A stretch of 64,000 nt of DNA from Nesterenkonia cremea (GCF_014642675.1 NZ_BMIS01000010.1:35070-99069); one strand, 5' to 3'. Positions 50,079 to 58,411 are shown, counted from the stretch's first letter. Numbers and translations are program-made. The notes: generated from the letters alone by a model not told the origin.

Positions 50079-51272
50079 CTAGGGGGCAGGCGGTGCGGGT
50101 GGGCTCTGGACGAGCCTGAGCAATTCTTGCCGGTCCGGCTTGCCGTTGGCCAACCGGGGCAGCGCCTCCAGTTCGCGGAACTGCTTGGGCGCGGCGGCGG
50201 GCCCAAGCGCCTCACGTACCCGCCGGCGCAGCGCCTCCGTGTCCAGCCCCGCGGAGAGCACGACGGCGGCCACCACCTGCTGGCCCCATTCGGGATGCGC
50301 GACGCCGGCCACAAAAGCATCGCTGACCTGCGGGTCCGCCTCCAGGACCTGGCGGATCCGCTCCGCAGATACCTTCACTCCGCCGGTGTTGATCACGTCA
50401 TCGGCCCGCCCGGTGATCGAGAGCCGGCCCTCGGGGCTCAGTCGCCCCAGGTCATCCGTGCGGTACTGGGGCTGCCCCTGGGCGTCGGTGCCGAAGCGTG
50501 CCGCGGTCAGCGCCGGGTCGGTATAGCCCAGGGCCACCATCGGCCCGGAGAGCAGGACCGGCCCGACGCCGGCGTCGTCGGTTCCTGCGGAATCCTCGGC
50601 AGCCTCAGTCTCCACGGTCACCCCGGGCAGCGGCACGCCGTCGTAGACGCAGCCGCCTGCGGTCTCGCTCATCCCATAGGTGCGGATCACGGTGAGCCCC
50701 AGCTGCTGGGCCCGGCCGAAGAGTGCGGGGGATGTGGCCCCGCCGCCCAGCAGGATCGCGTCGAAGCGGCGCAGCACGGCCAACAGCCTGTCCTCGTCTG
50801 TCCCCGCCTCAGTGGAGACATGTCCCAGCAGCCGCTGCAGCTGGGTGGGCACCAGGGAGACATAGCGCCGTTGATGGGTCAGCTGCGCGGCCGCCTCGGC
50901 GAAGGATTCAGAGTCAGTGGTCTGCTCCAGCAGCACAGCGGGCTCGGTCCCGGCCTGCAGGGAGCGGCTGAGCACGGCCAGCCCAGCCACATAGCTGGGC
51001 TGCAGGGTCAGCAGCCACTGCCCGTGCCCGCCCAGATGCTCAGCCGCAGCCTCGGCGGAGGCGCGCAGATTCTCCGCCGACAGCAGGGTCTCCTTGGGCG
51101 TTCCGGTGGATCCGGAGGTGCGCACGACGGCGGCGGCCCCGCTGTCCGCGAGCTCGGGCCGCTGGACCCAGCGCGGGGCGTCTCCTTCGCCAGGGAGGAA
51201 CTCAAGGGGAGGGCTCGCTCCGGAGAGGGCCGCCTGGAGATCCTCCAGAGCGTCCGGAACCCAGGCGCTCAC
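50079..51272 (-). CDS. menE: o-succinylbenzoate-CoA ligase (AMP-binding)
   Basis: A 397-residue adenylate-forming enzyme, short as is typical for actinobacterial MenE. VVRTSGSTGTPKETLLS is the AMP-binding P-loop, YGMSETAGGCVYDG is the A5 region, TDDLGRLSPEGRLSITGRADD the A7/A8 region, and the C-terminal KQFRELEALPRLANGKPDRQ holds the catalytic Lys. The position beside menA supports the menaquinone role. GTG 51272 overlaps the stop of a small upstream gene (GTGA). Confidence 0.92.
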   Translation of the reverse strand: MSAWVPDALEDLQAALSGASPPLEFLPGEGDAPRWVQRPELADSGAAAVVRTSGSTGTPKETLLSAENLRASAEAAAEHLGGHGQWLLTLQPSYVAGLAVLSRSLQAGTEPAVLLEQTTDSESFAEAAAQLTHQRRYVSLVPTQLQRLLGHVSTEAGTDEDRLLAVLRRFDAILLGGGATSPALFGRAQQLGLTVIRTYGMSETAGGCVYDGVPLPGVTVETEAAEDSAGTDDAGVGPVLLSGPMVALGYTDPALTAARFGTDAQGQPQYRTDDLGRLSPEGRLSITGRADDVINTGGVKVSAERIRQVLEADPQVSDAFVAGVAHPEWGQQVVAAVVLSAGLDTEALRRRVREALGPAAAPKQFRELEALPRLANGKPDRQELLRLVQSPPAPPAP

Positions 51273-51376
51273 CGAGCCTCACTCTCGGCATGATGACGGC
51301 CGGTGGCCATGCTCACCAGCTGGGCGAGGGTGAACATCACGATCGCCACGATGGCGATTCGAGCGAACCAGGGCAT
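51269..51376 (-). CDS. Small single-helix membrane protein upstream of menE
   Basis: A 35-residue reading frame, MPWFARIAIVAIVMFTLAQL..., with GAGG six bases before its ATG and a stop that overlaps the menE GTG start by four bases. One hydrophobic helix (about residues 5-24) and a short polar tail (GRHHAESEAR) are seen. Overlap and ribosome site argue that it is translated and coupled to menE. I do not recognise a family; it may anchor or modulate menaquinone enzymes at the membrane. Confidence 0.55.
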   Translation of the reverse strand: MPWFARIAIVAIVMFTLAQLVSMATGRHHAESEAR

Positions 51377-51513
51377 CGGTGATCCTCTTCGGCGGGTGGT
51401 CAGGTGCGATCGTCTCCGAATCAGTGTAATCAGTGCAGTTCTTCTCTACGATGGCTCTAGGCGGGTGACCTGCCCGTCTGACCAGGGAACTGAACGGAGG
51501 ATGCCCCTTCCCG

Positions 51514-51969
51514 ATGAGCCGTGCACAACTGCTGCTGATCGCAGCCCGCTGCGCTGTGGTGCTGATCGCAGCCCGCTGCGCTGTGGTGCTGAGCCTGGCC
51601 TCCCTGGCCGGGCTGTTCCTCACCGCCGGACAGCTGGTGGACAGCGGCGACGGACTGGATCTGCATGGGACTGCGGCCGTGGTCCTGCACATCACCACAG
51701 GCCTGCTCGCGCTGCTGCTGGTGCTGCGCGCCGTGCTCACCCGCACCGGAGTCTGGGCGGCGGCGACCGCCGTCGTGCTCTTCGCTCTGACCTTCTTCCA
51801 GGCCGCCCTGGGCAGTCCGCTGACGGTGGACGCCCATGTGGCCGGATCCCTGGCCGCCGTGGTGCTGTGCACCTGGCTCTGCGCCTGGACCTTTGCCCAC
51901 CACGGCACCGCCTCCGCAGCCGCGGAGCCCGCTGGCAGCCGATCCGAACAGGAGACGACCGCACCATGA
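51514..51969 (+). CDS. Hypothetical four-helix membrane protein
   Basis: A 151-residue protein with four helices (about 8-40, 52-73, 78-98, 105-128). It has His in helices 2-4 (DLHGTAAVVLHITTG, DAHVAGS, FAHHGT), which could bind haem as in small cytochrome b-like proteins. The next gene, overlapping by four bases, encodes a secreted cytochrome-b5-like lipoprotein, which suggests an electron-transfer pair. Codons 8-25 hold a 9-residue tandem duplication (LIAARCAVV twice). Start ATG 51514. Confidence 0.7.
   Translation: MSRAQLLLIAARCAVVLIAARCAVVLSLASLAGLFLTAGQLVDSGDGLDLHGTAAVVLHITTGLLALLLVLRAVLTRTGVWAAATAVVLFALTFFQAALGSPLTVDAHVAGSLAAVVLCTWLCAWTFAHHGTASAAAEPAGSRSEQETTAP
51535..51588 (+). repeat. 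Exact 27-bp tandem duplication within a gene
   Basis: Bases 51535-51561 are repeated at 51562-51588, adding nine residues (LIAARCAVV) to the first helix of the membrane protein. The two units look identical at DNA level, suggesting a recent slippage event. Confidence 0.85.
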
Positions 51970-52427
51970 CCCGCACCCAGAACACTCTGTCCTCCGATTC
52001 CCCTGTCTTCCGCCGCGGCCTCTTCGCCCCGCTGGCCGCGGCCGGTGTGCTCGCGCTCGGCGCCTGCGCCCTCAACGATCCCGGCGATGTCGATGCCGAG
52101 GAGGATCCGGCGCAGCAGGATGAGGACGGCCAGGATGAGGCCGCTGACGATGACGCCGACGTCGCCGGTGAGGACGATGCCACCGAGGATGACGTGGTCA
52201 CCATGGAGGACGTCGAGCAGAACGACAGCCCCGAATCCTGCTGGGCTGCGATCGACGGTGTGGCCTATGACCTGACCGAATGGATCGAGGAGCACCCGGG
52301 CGGCGCTGACCGGATCGAGGCGCTCTGCGGCACCGACGCCACCGAGGACTTCGAGGGTCAGCACGGAGGCGAAGAGGACCCTGAGGACCAGCTGGCCGAG
52401 TTCGAGATCGGCGAGCTCGAGGACTGA
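51966..52427 (+). CDS. Secreted cytochrome-b5-like haem-binding lipoprotein
   Basis: A 153-residue lipoprotein: signal peptide with lipobox LGAC (Cys34), a 45-residue very acidic linker, then a cytochrome b5-type domain (about 90-150). The haem ligands are likely His110 in EEHPGGADRI and His133 in EGQHGG. Cys92 and Cys121 may make the disulfide seen in extracellular b5 domains. It starts inside the previous gene (ATGA overlap), so the two form a unit. It probably shuttles electrons at the outer face of the membrane. Confidence 0.85.
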   Translation: MTRTQNTLSSDSPVFRRGLFAPLAAAGVLALGACALNDPGDVDAEEDPAQQDEDGQDEAADDDADVAGEDDATEDDVVTMEDVEQNDSPESCWAAIDGVAYDLTEWIEEHPGGADRIEALCGTDATEDFEGQHGGEEDPEDQLAEFEIGELED

Positions 52428-52457
52428 GCGGATCACCGGCGGAGGGGAGAGCCCACT

Positions 52458-53255
52458 ATGTCGCTGCCGCTGAACATCGCGATCCTCGGGGCTGAGGACC
52501 CCGCGGCCGCCCAGGAGTTCTATGCTGCGGTTCTGGCCCCGAAGGTGCAGGACTATGGGGGCTTCTTCCGGTCGGACCTCCACGGCGCCGGGGACCTCGG
52601 TGTCACTGACGTCTCTGCTCTGGCCGCCGAGGCTGGGGTCTCAGCCGAAGGTTCCGGCTTCGGCGGATACATCATCTTTTATGTGCTGGAGCAGCCCAGC
52701 GAGGTGGTCGCCGTCGTTGAGGCCGCCGCGGCCGCCGGGGCGGAGATCCTCAAACCGGCGAAGAAGGCTCTCTTCGGTTCATTCTCCGGAGCGTTCCGGG
52801 CACCTGACGGAGCAGTCTGGAAGGTCTCCTGCGAGAGGAGGAAGGAGACCGCTGCCGCGAGGAGTCCCGCCGTGCCGGTGGAGACCGGCATCCTGCTGGG
52901 AGTGCAGGACCCCAGGGCCTCCACAGCGTTCTACACCGCCCTGGGCATGGAGGCCGATCGCGACTACGGGGCCAAGTACATCGACTTCACCGTGGCCGCC
53001 GGCCAGCTGCGGCTGGGCCTGATGCAGCGTAAGGGCCTGGCCAAGGATGTGGGGATCGCTCCTGAAGGCTCCGGATTCGGGCGGCTGGTGCTCAGCCATG
53101 ACGCCGCCTCAGCCGAGGAGGTTGACGCCGTGCTCTCCCGGGCTGAGCAGGCCGGCGCTGTCATCACTGTGGCACCTGCCGCGCAGGAGTGGGGCGGGCA
53201 CGTGGGCTGCTTCACCGACCCTGACGGCATCGCCTGGAAGATCGCCTCCGCCTGA
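52458..53255 (+). CDS. VOC-superfamily protein, two glyoxalase-like domains
   Basis: A 265-residue protein of two VOC repeats (about 5-130 and 138-262). Each has the start NIAILGAEDPAAAQEFY or ILLGVQDPRASTAFY and end AFRAPDGAVWKVS or CFTDPDGIAWKIAS. It resembles small glyoxalase/bleomycin-resistance proteins. Metal-ligand Glu/His positions are poorly kept, so enzymatic function is uncertain. Confidence 0.85.
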   Translation: MSLPLNIAILGAEDPAAAQEFYAAVLAPKVQDYGGFFRSDLHGAGDLGVTDVSALAAEAGVSAEGSGFGGYIIFYVLEQPSEVVAVVEAAAAAGAEILKPAKKALFGSFSGAFRAPDGAVWKVSCERRKETAAARSPAVPVETGILLGVQDPRASTAFYTALGMEADRDYGAKYIDFTVAAGQLRLGLMQRKGLAKDVGIAPEGSGFGRLVLSHDAASAEEVDAVLSRAEQAGAVITVAPAAQEWGGHVGCFTDPDGIAWKIASA

Positions 53256-53327
53256 GCCTCAGGTGCCGGAGGGCTCTGGCGGCACACGAGGCTATCTTCT
53301 TATTACCTTTTCTGCATAATGGGGTGC

Positions 53328-53357
53328 TATGCTTATTTCGTAATAGTTTATGCTTAT
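53328..53357 (+). promoter_or_regulatory. Direct-repeat operator before hipBA
   Basis: TATGCTTAT occurs at 53328-53336 and again at 53349-53357, exactly 21 bp apart (two helical turns), in an unusually AT-rich stretch (53292-53360) that also contains CATAAT (-10-like). Such repeats fit HipB binding and autoregulation. The site ends 25 bases before the hipB ATG. Confidence 0.55.
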
Positions 53358-53382
53358 GCGTGTTTCGCAGTAGGAGGGTCTC

Positions 53383-53634
53383 ATGGTGCGGGTTACGGCA
53401 GCAGTCCAGGCGCCTGCTGATCTCGGCCTTGCTCTGCAGCAGGCCCGAATGGAGCAGGGGTTGTCTCAGATGCAGTTGGCTGAGCAGTTGGGTATCAGTC
53501 AGCGATCCGTCAGTGAGATCGAATCCGGCAAACCCACGATCTATATCCGCAAGGTCTTCGAAATGATGCGGGCTACCGGAATGGAGCTCACCGCCAGCTG
53601 GGACGAGGAGCCTCCTCATGCGTCTGGCGGTTGA
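53383..53634 (+). CDS. hipB: HTH XRE-family antitoxin HipB
   Basis: An 83-residue DNA-binding protein with an XRE/Cro HTH (about 15-70): LGLALQQARMEQGLSQMQLAEQLGISQRSVSEIESGKPT. AGGAGGG is five bases before the ATG. It overlaps hipA by 17 bases. It is the HipB-type antitoxin that represses its own promoter and sequesters HipA. Confidence 0.9.
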   Translation: MVRVTAAVQAPADLGLALQQARMEQGLSQMQLAEQLGISQRSVSEIESGKPTIYIRKVFEMMRATGMELTASWDEEPPHASGG

Positions 53635-54823
53635 GCTCTATGGCGTCCTCGTCGGACATCTGGAAGGTGAGGGTTCGCGCAGCTTCGACTTCACGCCCAC
53701 GCCTGAGGGGCAGGAGGCCTTCGGGAGGAACAGCAGTGTGCTTTCTCTGGTCCTTCCACTGGCTCCTCGGCTTCCCCGTCAGCACGCTGGGCGCCGCCGA
53801 ACATGGTTCGGCGAGCTGCTGCCGGAGGGGGATCAGCTCGATCACATGCTTGCCCAGTCGGGCCTGCGTCGGGGCGATGTCTTGGGGTTCCTCGCCCGTT
53901 ATGGGCGTGACGTCGCCGGAGCTGTTCAGATCTGGGACCTGGATGACCCTACGGAGCCCAAGGTGCCTGCTGCAGTGCCGCTGGGGGAGGCCGAGGTGCG
54001 CGAGCTGATGGAGGACCCTATGGGCAGCCCCCTCGGCAACCGGCCGACGCTCGGCAAATCGAGTCTACAAGGCGTTCAGCCCAAGATCGTCCTGGCTCGC
54101 GAAGGCGAGCAGTGGCTCCAATGCTTCGGCGGGCATCCCTCCACGCACATCCTGAAGCCTGAGGTGGGGCGGAGGCCCGCTCTCATCTTCGACGAAGAGT
54201 ATGGGCTGAGGCTGGCGCGACGGCTGGGGTTGAGTGATTTCGGCGCTGAGGTTCTATCCTTCGATGGTCTCAATGCACTGGTCATCGAGCGGTACGACCG
54301 TGAGGGCGGCCGTCGTGTGCACCAGGAGGACCTCAGCCAGGCGCTGGGGGCGGAGCTGAGCCAGAAGTACCAGGAGATCGGCGGCGTCGTCAGTCTGCGT
54401 CGAGCTGCTGAAGTGGTCCGGCGGCATCTCTCCGACGGCGATCTGCGCATGCTGGCCCGTCTGGTCCTATTCTCCGTCGCCATCGGAAATCTGGACCTGC
54501 ATACGAAGAACATCAGTATTCTGCATCCCATGCGGGCTCCCGCTCGGCTGGCGCCGGCATACGACCCAGTGCCCATGTCTCAGTACGCCGACGCGGACGG
54601 CAGGCTCGCTCTTGCCGTGAACAAGAAGTACGACCTGAAACGGGTCGAGTCAGCCGACCTGATCGCAGAATTCAGCAGTTGGGGTCTGCGTGGAGCAGAA
54701 GGAGTCGTGTGGGAGACGCTGGAGGCGTTGGCTGTAGCGGTACATGAGGAGAGCCCGTTGGACGGTGCGTCACCGGGGATTCAGGGCCATATACAGGGAC
54801 TGATCCGACGGCTGCACGGCTGA
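53618..54823 (+). CDS. hipA: HipA-family serine/threonine kinase toxin
   Basis: A 401-residue kinase: N-terminal HipA_N (about 1-110), Gly-rich loop SLQGVQPKI (149-157), ATP-binding Lys180 in THILKPE, IERYDR, catalytic loop GNLDLHTKN (Asp293, Lys297, Asn298) and metal-binding Asp316 in PAYDPVPM. All key residues are present, so it appears active. HipA kinases phosphorylate glutamyl-tRNA synthetase or other targets and cause growth arrest. The gene pair has a lower GC content than its neighbours, suggesting transfer. Confidence 0.92.
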   Translation: MRLAVELYGVLVGHLEGEGSRSFDFTPTPEGQEAFGRNSSVLSLVLPLAPRLPRQHAGRRRTWFGELLPEGDQLDHMLAQSGLRRGDVLGFLARYGRDVAGAVQIWDLDDPTEPKVPAAVPLGEAEVRELMEDPMGSPLGNRPTLGKSSLQGVQPKIVLAREGEQWLQCFGGHPSTHILKPEVGRRPALIFDEEYGLRLARRLGLSDFGAEVLSFDGLNALVIERYDREGGRRVHQEDLSQALGAELSQKYQEIGGVVSLRRAAEVVRRHLSDGDLRMLARLVLFSVAIGNLDLHTKNISILHPMRAPARLAPAYDPVPMSQYADADGRLALAVNKKYDLKRVESADLIAEFSSWGLRGAEGVVWETLEALAVAVHEESPLDGASPGIQGHIQGLIRRLHG

Positions 54824-54898
54824 TCGAAGGCGTTCCGGATGATCGGGTCACGGCCTGTCCTCGGAGCCGAGGATGGATGGTGTCAGGAGGATGACCGC

Positions 54899-55765
54899 AT
54901 GATCCGCACACTCAATGCACTGATCAGCACCGTGGAGCAGGAGCTCACCGGTGAGATCGACTGGGCCGGCTTCGCCCGGCGGCACGCCACCACCGAGTAC
55001 CACCTGCGCCGGATGTTCTCCGCGCTGGCAGGCATACCGCTCTCGGAGTATGTGCGCCGCCGCAGGATGACGCTGGCGGCGGCCGATCTCACCTATACCG
55101 GTGAGGGGCTGCTGGAGATCGCTGTGAAGTACGGCTACGGCTCGGCCGAGGCCTTCGGGCGGGCGTTCCGTGCAGTGCACGGCGCCGGCCCGTCTGAGGT
55201 GCGGCGCAGCGGGGGTCCTCTCCGCACGCAGTCCACGCTGAGGTTCAGCCTCAGCGTAGAAGGGAATGGCCTCATGGATGTCACCATCACTGAGAAGCCC
55301 CAGCTCACCCTGGCCGGCCACGCCGCCGAGGCGCCCCTGATCTACGAGGGTGCGAACCCTCATATCCAGGAGCACGTCGAATCCATCACCGATGAGCAGA
55401 ATCTCCGCCTGAAGGAGATCAACGACGCCGAACCCTCCGGAATCCTTTCGGTCACCTCTGGCTCTGAGCCCGATGCCGCAGAGGGGTCTGTGCTGACCTA
55501 CCTGCACGGCGTCGTGCTCTCCGAAGGGACCGAGGTTCCGCAGGGACTGGACTCGATCACTGTGGGGGCCGGTCACTGGGCTGTCTTCGCCTCCGAGGGA
55601 CCGCATCCGCAGGTGCTGCAGAAGCTGTGGGCGGCCACGGCCACCGACTGGTTCCCCTCGAACCCATGGCGGCTGCGGCCGGGGCCCACGCTGCTGCGTC
55701 ATCTCAGCTTCACTGGAGATGAGGCCAGCTGCGAGCTCTGGATGCCGGTGGAGAAGGACGGCTGA
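54899..55765 (+). CDS. AraC-family regulator with GyrI-like ligand domain
   Basis: A 288-residue protein: AraC HTH pair in the first 105 residues (TTEYHLRRMFSALAGIPLSEYVRRRRMTLAA, YGYGSAEAFGRAFRAVHGAGPSEVRR) and a C-terminal effector-binding (GyrI/SOUL-like) domain from about 120. This is the layout of Rob and BltR-like regulators of multidrug or redox stress. AGGAGG nine bases before ATG 54899 decides the start. Downstream lies a strong hairpin. Confidence 0.88.
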   Translation: MIRTLNALISTVEQELTGEIDWAGFARRHATTEYHLRRMFSALAGIPLSEYVRRRRMTLAAADLTYTGEGLLEIAVKYGYGSAEAFGRAFRAVHGAGPSEVRRSGGPLRTQSTLRFSLSVEGNGLMDVTITEKPQLTLAGHAAEAPLIYEGANPHIQEHVESITDEQNLRLKEINDAEPSGILSVTSGSEPDAAEGSVLTYLHGVVLSEGTEVPQGLDSITVGAGHWAVFASEGPHPQVLQKLWAATATDWFPSNPWRLRPGPTLLRHLSFTGDEASCELWMPVEKDG

Positions 55766-55779
55766 GTCAGACGAATAGG

Positions 55780-55820
55780 GTGGGCCGAACCTGTGGGGAT
55801 TTCTCACATGTTCGGCCCAC
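55780..55820 (+). terminator. Terminator after the AraC-type gene
   Basis: GTGGGCCGAACCTGTG (55780-55795) pairs with CACATGTTCGGCCCAC (55805-55820) with one mismatch, 9-nt loop, 14 bases after the stop codon. No T-run. Confidence 0.65.
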
Positions 55821-55835
55821 TGCTCTGACAGGTCG

Positions 55836-56075
55836 CAACTTGTCGATATCTCCGACAGGTTCGGTCGGAGTTCGGCTCAGCGCACGGTCGACCGCGCTGT
55901 GGACTACACCTTCGAGCGCCTCGGCTTCTATGCGCTCGACGAAGGGCTGCTCGAATCAGCTTTGGCCCGCCCGGTGACGACTGGCTACGGCACTCCTGTC
56001 TACCCCAGCCTGGCGCAGGCCGCCGCCGCGCAGAGCGAGTCGCTGGCAGGACTGAACTTCGCCGCCCCCGCCTGA
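55836..56075 (+). pseudogene. Truncated Doc/Fic-type toxin remnant
   Basis: An open frame without an ATG (only internal GTG 55899) reads ...DYTFERLGFYALDEGLLESALARP, then TTGYGTPVYPSLAQAAAAQSESLAGLNFAAPA and a stop. The pattern (D.GLLESA.ARP, then YP, then AA..SLA) matches the first half of death-on-curing (Doc) toxins. It stops just where the Fic motif (NH...DGNKR) should begin, so the AMP/kinase-type active site is missing. It directly follows the hipBA/AraC region and is probably a decayed second toxin-antitoxin module. Confidence 0.6.
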
Positions 56076-57206
56076 TCAGCTGCGGGGGCCGAACTGCTCG
56101 GCCACCTGGTCGCCGATGGTTCCGATGATGTCCTCATCCGCCGGACTGAGCCGCTCGGAGGCCATATCCGCCTGGTGCCAGTGCGGGTAGATGATGCCGG
56201 GGCGGCCGGCCTGATCGATGGTGCTCAGATCCTCTGCGGTCAGCTGCAGATCGGCACAGCCCAGCAGGTCCTCCAGCTGCTTGAGGTTCCGGGCGGCCAC
56301 TGCGGTGTTGTGGACTCCGGGGCGGGTCAGCGTCCAGGCCAGGGCCACCTGCGGAATCGTGGCGCCGTGGCGGCCGGCCGCCTCCTCGAGGGCGTCGACC
56401 ACAGCGTAGAGGCGCTCCCAGTCCGGCACCCGCATCTCCTGGCCGGTGCCGTCCTTCAGGCGGGAGGGGCCCTCGGGCTGCTGGTCGCGGCGCCACTTGC
56501 CGGTGAGCAGACCCATGTTCAGCGGGCTCCACGGCTGAGTGGAGATGCCGGCGTCGAGCGCGGAGGGGATCTGCTCGTACTCGGCGGTGCGGGTGTAGGC
56601 CGAGTAGAGGATCTGCTGGGATACCGGTTTGATGAAGCCGTTGCTCTCGCAGACCCGCAGAGCCTTCTGCAGCTGCCAGCCCATGTAGTTGGAGACCCCG
56701 TAGTAGCGGATCTTCCCGGAGCGGACCAGGGTGTCCATCGTCTCCAGAGTCTCTTCCAGCGGGGTCTGGCCGTCCCACTGGTGCAGGTAGAACAGGTCGA
56801 TGTGATCGCGGTCCAGCCGAGCCAGGGAGCGGTCCGCCTCACGGAGCAGGTGCCAGCGGGAGGCGCCGCCGTCGTTGGGTCCCTCTCCGATGACCATGCG
56901 GGCTTTGGTGGTGACCAGGAAGTCCTCGCCGTAGTCGAGCTTCTTCAGCGCCCCGCCGAGTACCTCCTCGGCCACGCCTCCGCCGTAGAGATTGGCGGTG
57001 TCGATCAGGTTGACGCCGGCCTCATGGGCGCGGGCCAGAAGCTCTGCCGCCCCCGCGGCGTCCAGTTCGCCCATATGGTTTCCCTCACCGCCGCCGAAGG
57101 TCAGCGTGCCCAGCGCGATGGGCGAGACCCGCAGCCCGCAGGTGGGGGAGAGCTGGCGGTAGAATGGTTCGGATCCGGACGGCGCGTACGGAGTGGGGGT
57201 GCTCAT
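56076..57206 (-). CDS. Aldo/keto reductase
   Basis: A 376-residue TIM-barrel NAD(P)H oxidoreductase. Tetrad: Asp and Tyr in LIDTANLYGGG, Lys in VTTKARMV, His in YLHQWDG. YYGVSNYMGWQL and the C-terminal AVAARNLKQLEDLL complete the cofactor site. It resembles the YajO/Tas subgroup acting on aldehydes or sugars. It directly abuts the Doc remnant, convergent. The start is ATG 57206. Confidence 0.93.
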   Translation of the reverse strand: MSTPTPYAPSGSEPFYRQLSPTCGLRVSPIALGTLTFGGGEGNHMGELDAAGAAELLARAHEAGVNLIDTANLYGGGVAEEVLGGALKKLDYGEDFLVTTKARMVIGEGPNDGGASRWHLLREADRSLARLDRDHIDLFYLHQWDGQTPLEETLETMDTLVRSGKIRYYGVSNYMGWQLQKALRVCESNGFIKPVSQQILYSAYTRTAEYEQIPSALDAGISTQPWSPLNMGLLTGKWRRDQQPEGPSRLKDGTGQEMRVPDWERLYAVVDALEEAAGRHGATIPQVALAWTLTRPGVHNTAVAARNLKQLEDLLGCADLQLTAEDLSTIDQAGRPGIIYPHWHQADMASERLSPADEDIIGTIGDQVAEQFGPRS

Positions 57207-57342
57207 ACTGCTGCCTCCTGCAGATCGGCGTCAGAGTGTCCACGAGGCGAATCTATAGCGTCGGCGTGCTGAGGTGAACCCTGGTGATCACCAAGTGATG
57301 AAGCCTGATGGGCCGACTGCGCTTCCCGCTAGGATGACGCCC

Positions 57343-57711
57343 ATGAGCCTCGCCGCGCTGATGGACCTGGAGCACCAAGGCTGGAAATCGCTGTGCAACA
57401 GCACCGGAGCCGAGTTCTATGGGCGGGTCATGACTGAGAGTGCGGTCATGACCCTGTCCCCTGGGTTCGTCCTGGACCGCGATCAGGTGGTCGCCTCCCT
57501 CAATGATGCCCCGCCCTGGAACTCCTATGAGATCTCCGAGGAGCGGCTGGTGCATGAGGGCGGCGACTCCGCTGTTCTGGTCTGTCGAGGCAGGGCCTGG
57601 CGGGGTGGGGATGAGCCTGCCTTTGATGCGTGGATGACCAGCGTCTACGTGGAGATGGACGGCCAGTGGCGTCTGGCCTCGTATCAGCAGACGCCCATCC
57701 CGCAGGGGTGA
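57343..57711 (+). CDS. SnoaL/DUF4440-like NTF2-fold protein
   Basis: A 122-residue protein of NTF2-like size: N-terminal helix MSLAALMDLEHQGWKSL, FYGRVMTESAVMTLSPG, and C-terminal beta strands WMTSVYVEMDGQWRLASYQQTP. This is the DUF4440/SnoaL_3 pattern. ATG 57343 has AGGA eight bases upstream; ATG 57334 is possible. Function unknown. Confidence 0.75.
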   Translation: MSLAALMDLEHQGWKSLCNSTGAEFYGRVMTESAVMTLSPGFVLDRDQVVASLNDAPPWNSYEISEERLVHEGGDSAVLVCRGRAWRGGDEPAFDAWMTSVYVEMDGQWRLASYQQTPIPQG

Positions 57712-57733
57712 TCGCGGAGATTGGAAGGAACCG

Positions 57734-58321
57734 ATGGGCGAGCAGGGCGCAGGACCGCAGGGAGCCGATCAGAGGAGCGCAGCTCCTGATGTCAGCGATG
57801 AGCGGATCAGGGAGAGCACCGGCCGCGGCTGGGACGACTGGGTGGCAGTGATCGACGCCGGCCCCGGCCGGGAGGCCAGCCACCCCACCATCGCCGCCTG
57901 GCTGGTGGAGGAGCACGGCGTCGACGGCTGGTGGGCTCAGGGTGTGACCGTGGGTTACGAGAGGCTCACCGGTCGCCGTCTGCCCGGCCAGATGCAGGAC
58001 GGGACCTTCAGCGTCTCCCGCTCCAAGACTCTGGACCTGGATGGCGAAGAGTTCCGCGAGCGTCTCCACGACGACGCCGCACGGGCCGCCCTGCTCCCGG
58101 GGATCAGCTCAGTGCCCCGGTCCAAGCCCGCGACCAGGGCGCCGAAGTTCTCCCTGAGCGACGCCGAGTCAGGTGAGGAGCTGGGCGTCCTCCAGTTCCG
58201 TCTGGAGCAGGGGTCGGCGGGCGCCAAACTGGTGGTCACCCACGAGAAGCTCCCGGACCCGGATGCCGCCGAACGCTGGAAGCAGCACTGGGGCGACTGG
58301 CTGGAGTCCCTGGCGGTCTGA
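57734..58321 (+). CDS. DUF4287 domain protein
   Basis: A 195-residue protein. Residues 20-80 (STGRGWDDWVAVIDA, HPTIAAWLVEEHGVDGWWAQGVTVGYERLTGRR) match DUF4287. The second half resembles an SRPBCC/AHSA1-type fold, VSRSKTLDLDGEEF to VTHEKLPDPDAAERWKQHWGDWLESL. Function is unknown. ATG 57734, with GGAAGGA upstream; it lies 22 bp after the NTF2-like gene, perhaps co-transcribed. Confidence 0.78.
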   Translation: MGEQGAGPQGADQRSAAPDVSDERIRESTGRGWDDWVAVIDAGPGREASHPTIAAWLVEEHGVDGWWAQGVTVGYERLTGRRLPGQMQDGTFSVSRSKTLDLDGEEFRERLHDDAARAALLPGISSVPRSKPATRAPKFSLSDAESGEELGVLQFRLEQGSAGAKLVVTHEKLPDPDAAERWKQHWGDWLESLAV

Positions 58322-58411
58322 CCCTCCGTCGGTTGGCACGTCTGAGTGGTCAAAATGCCCTGGACCCCACCCAACCGTGCTGATCGAGGCAGCCTGAGGC
58401 CGGCGTCGTGC

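Noticed and set aside
53292..56075. Prophage or insertion sequence in the hipBA region
   Set aside because: No transposase, integrase, attachment site or terminal repeats are visible; only the toxin-antitoxin genes look foreign.
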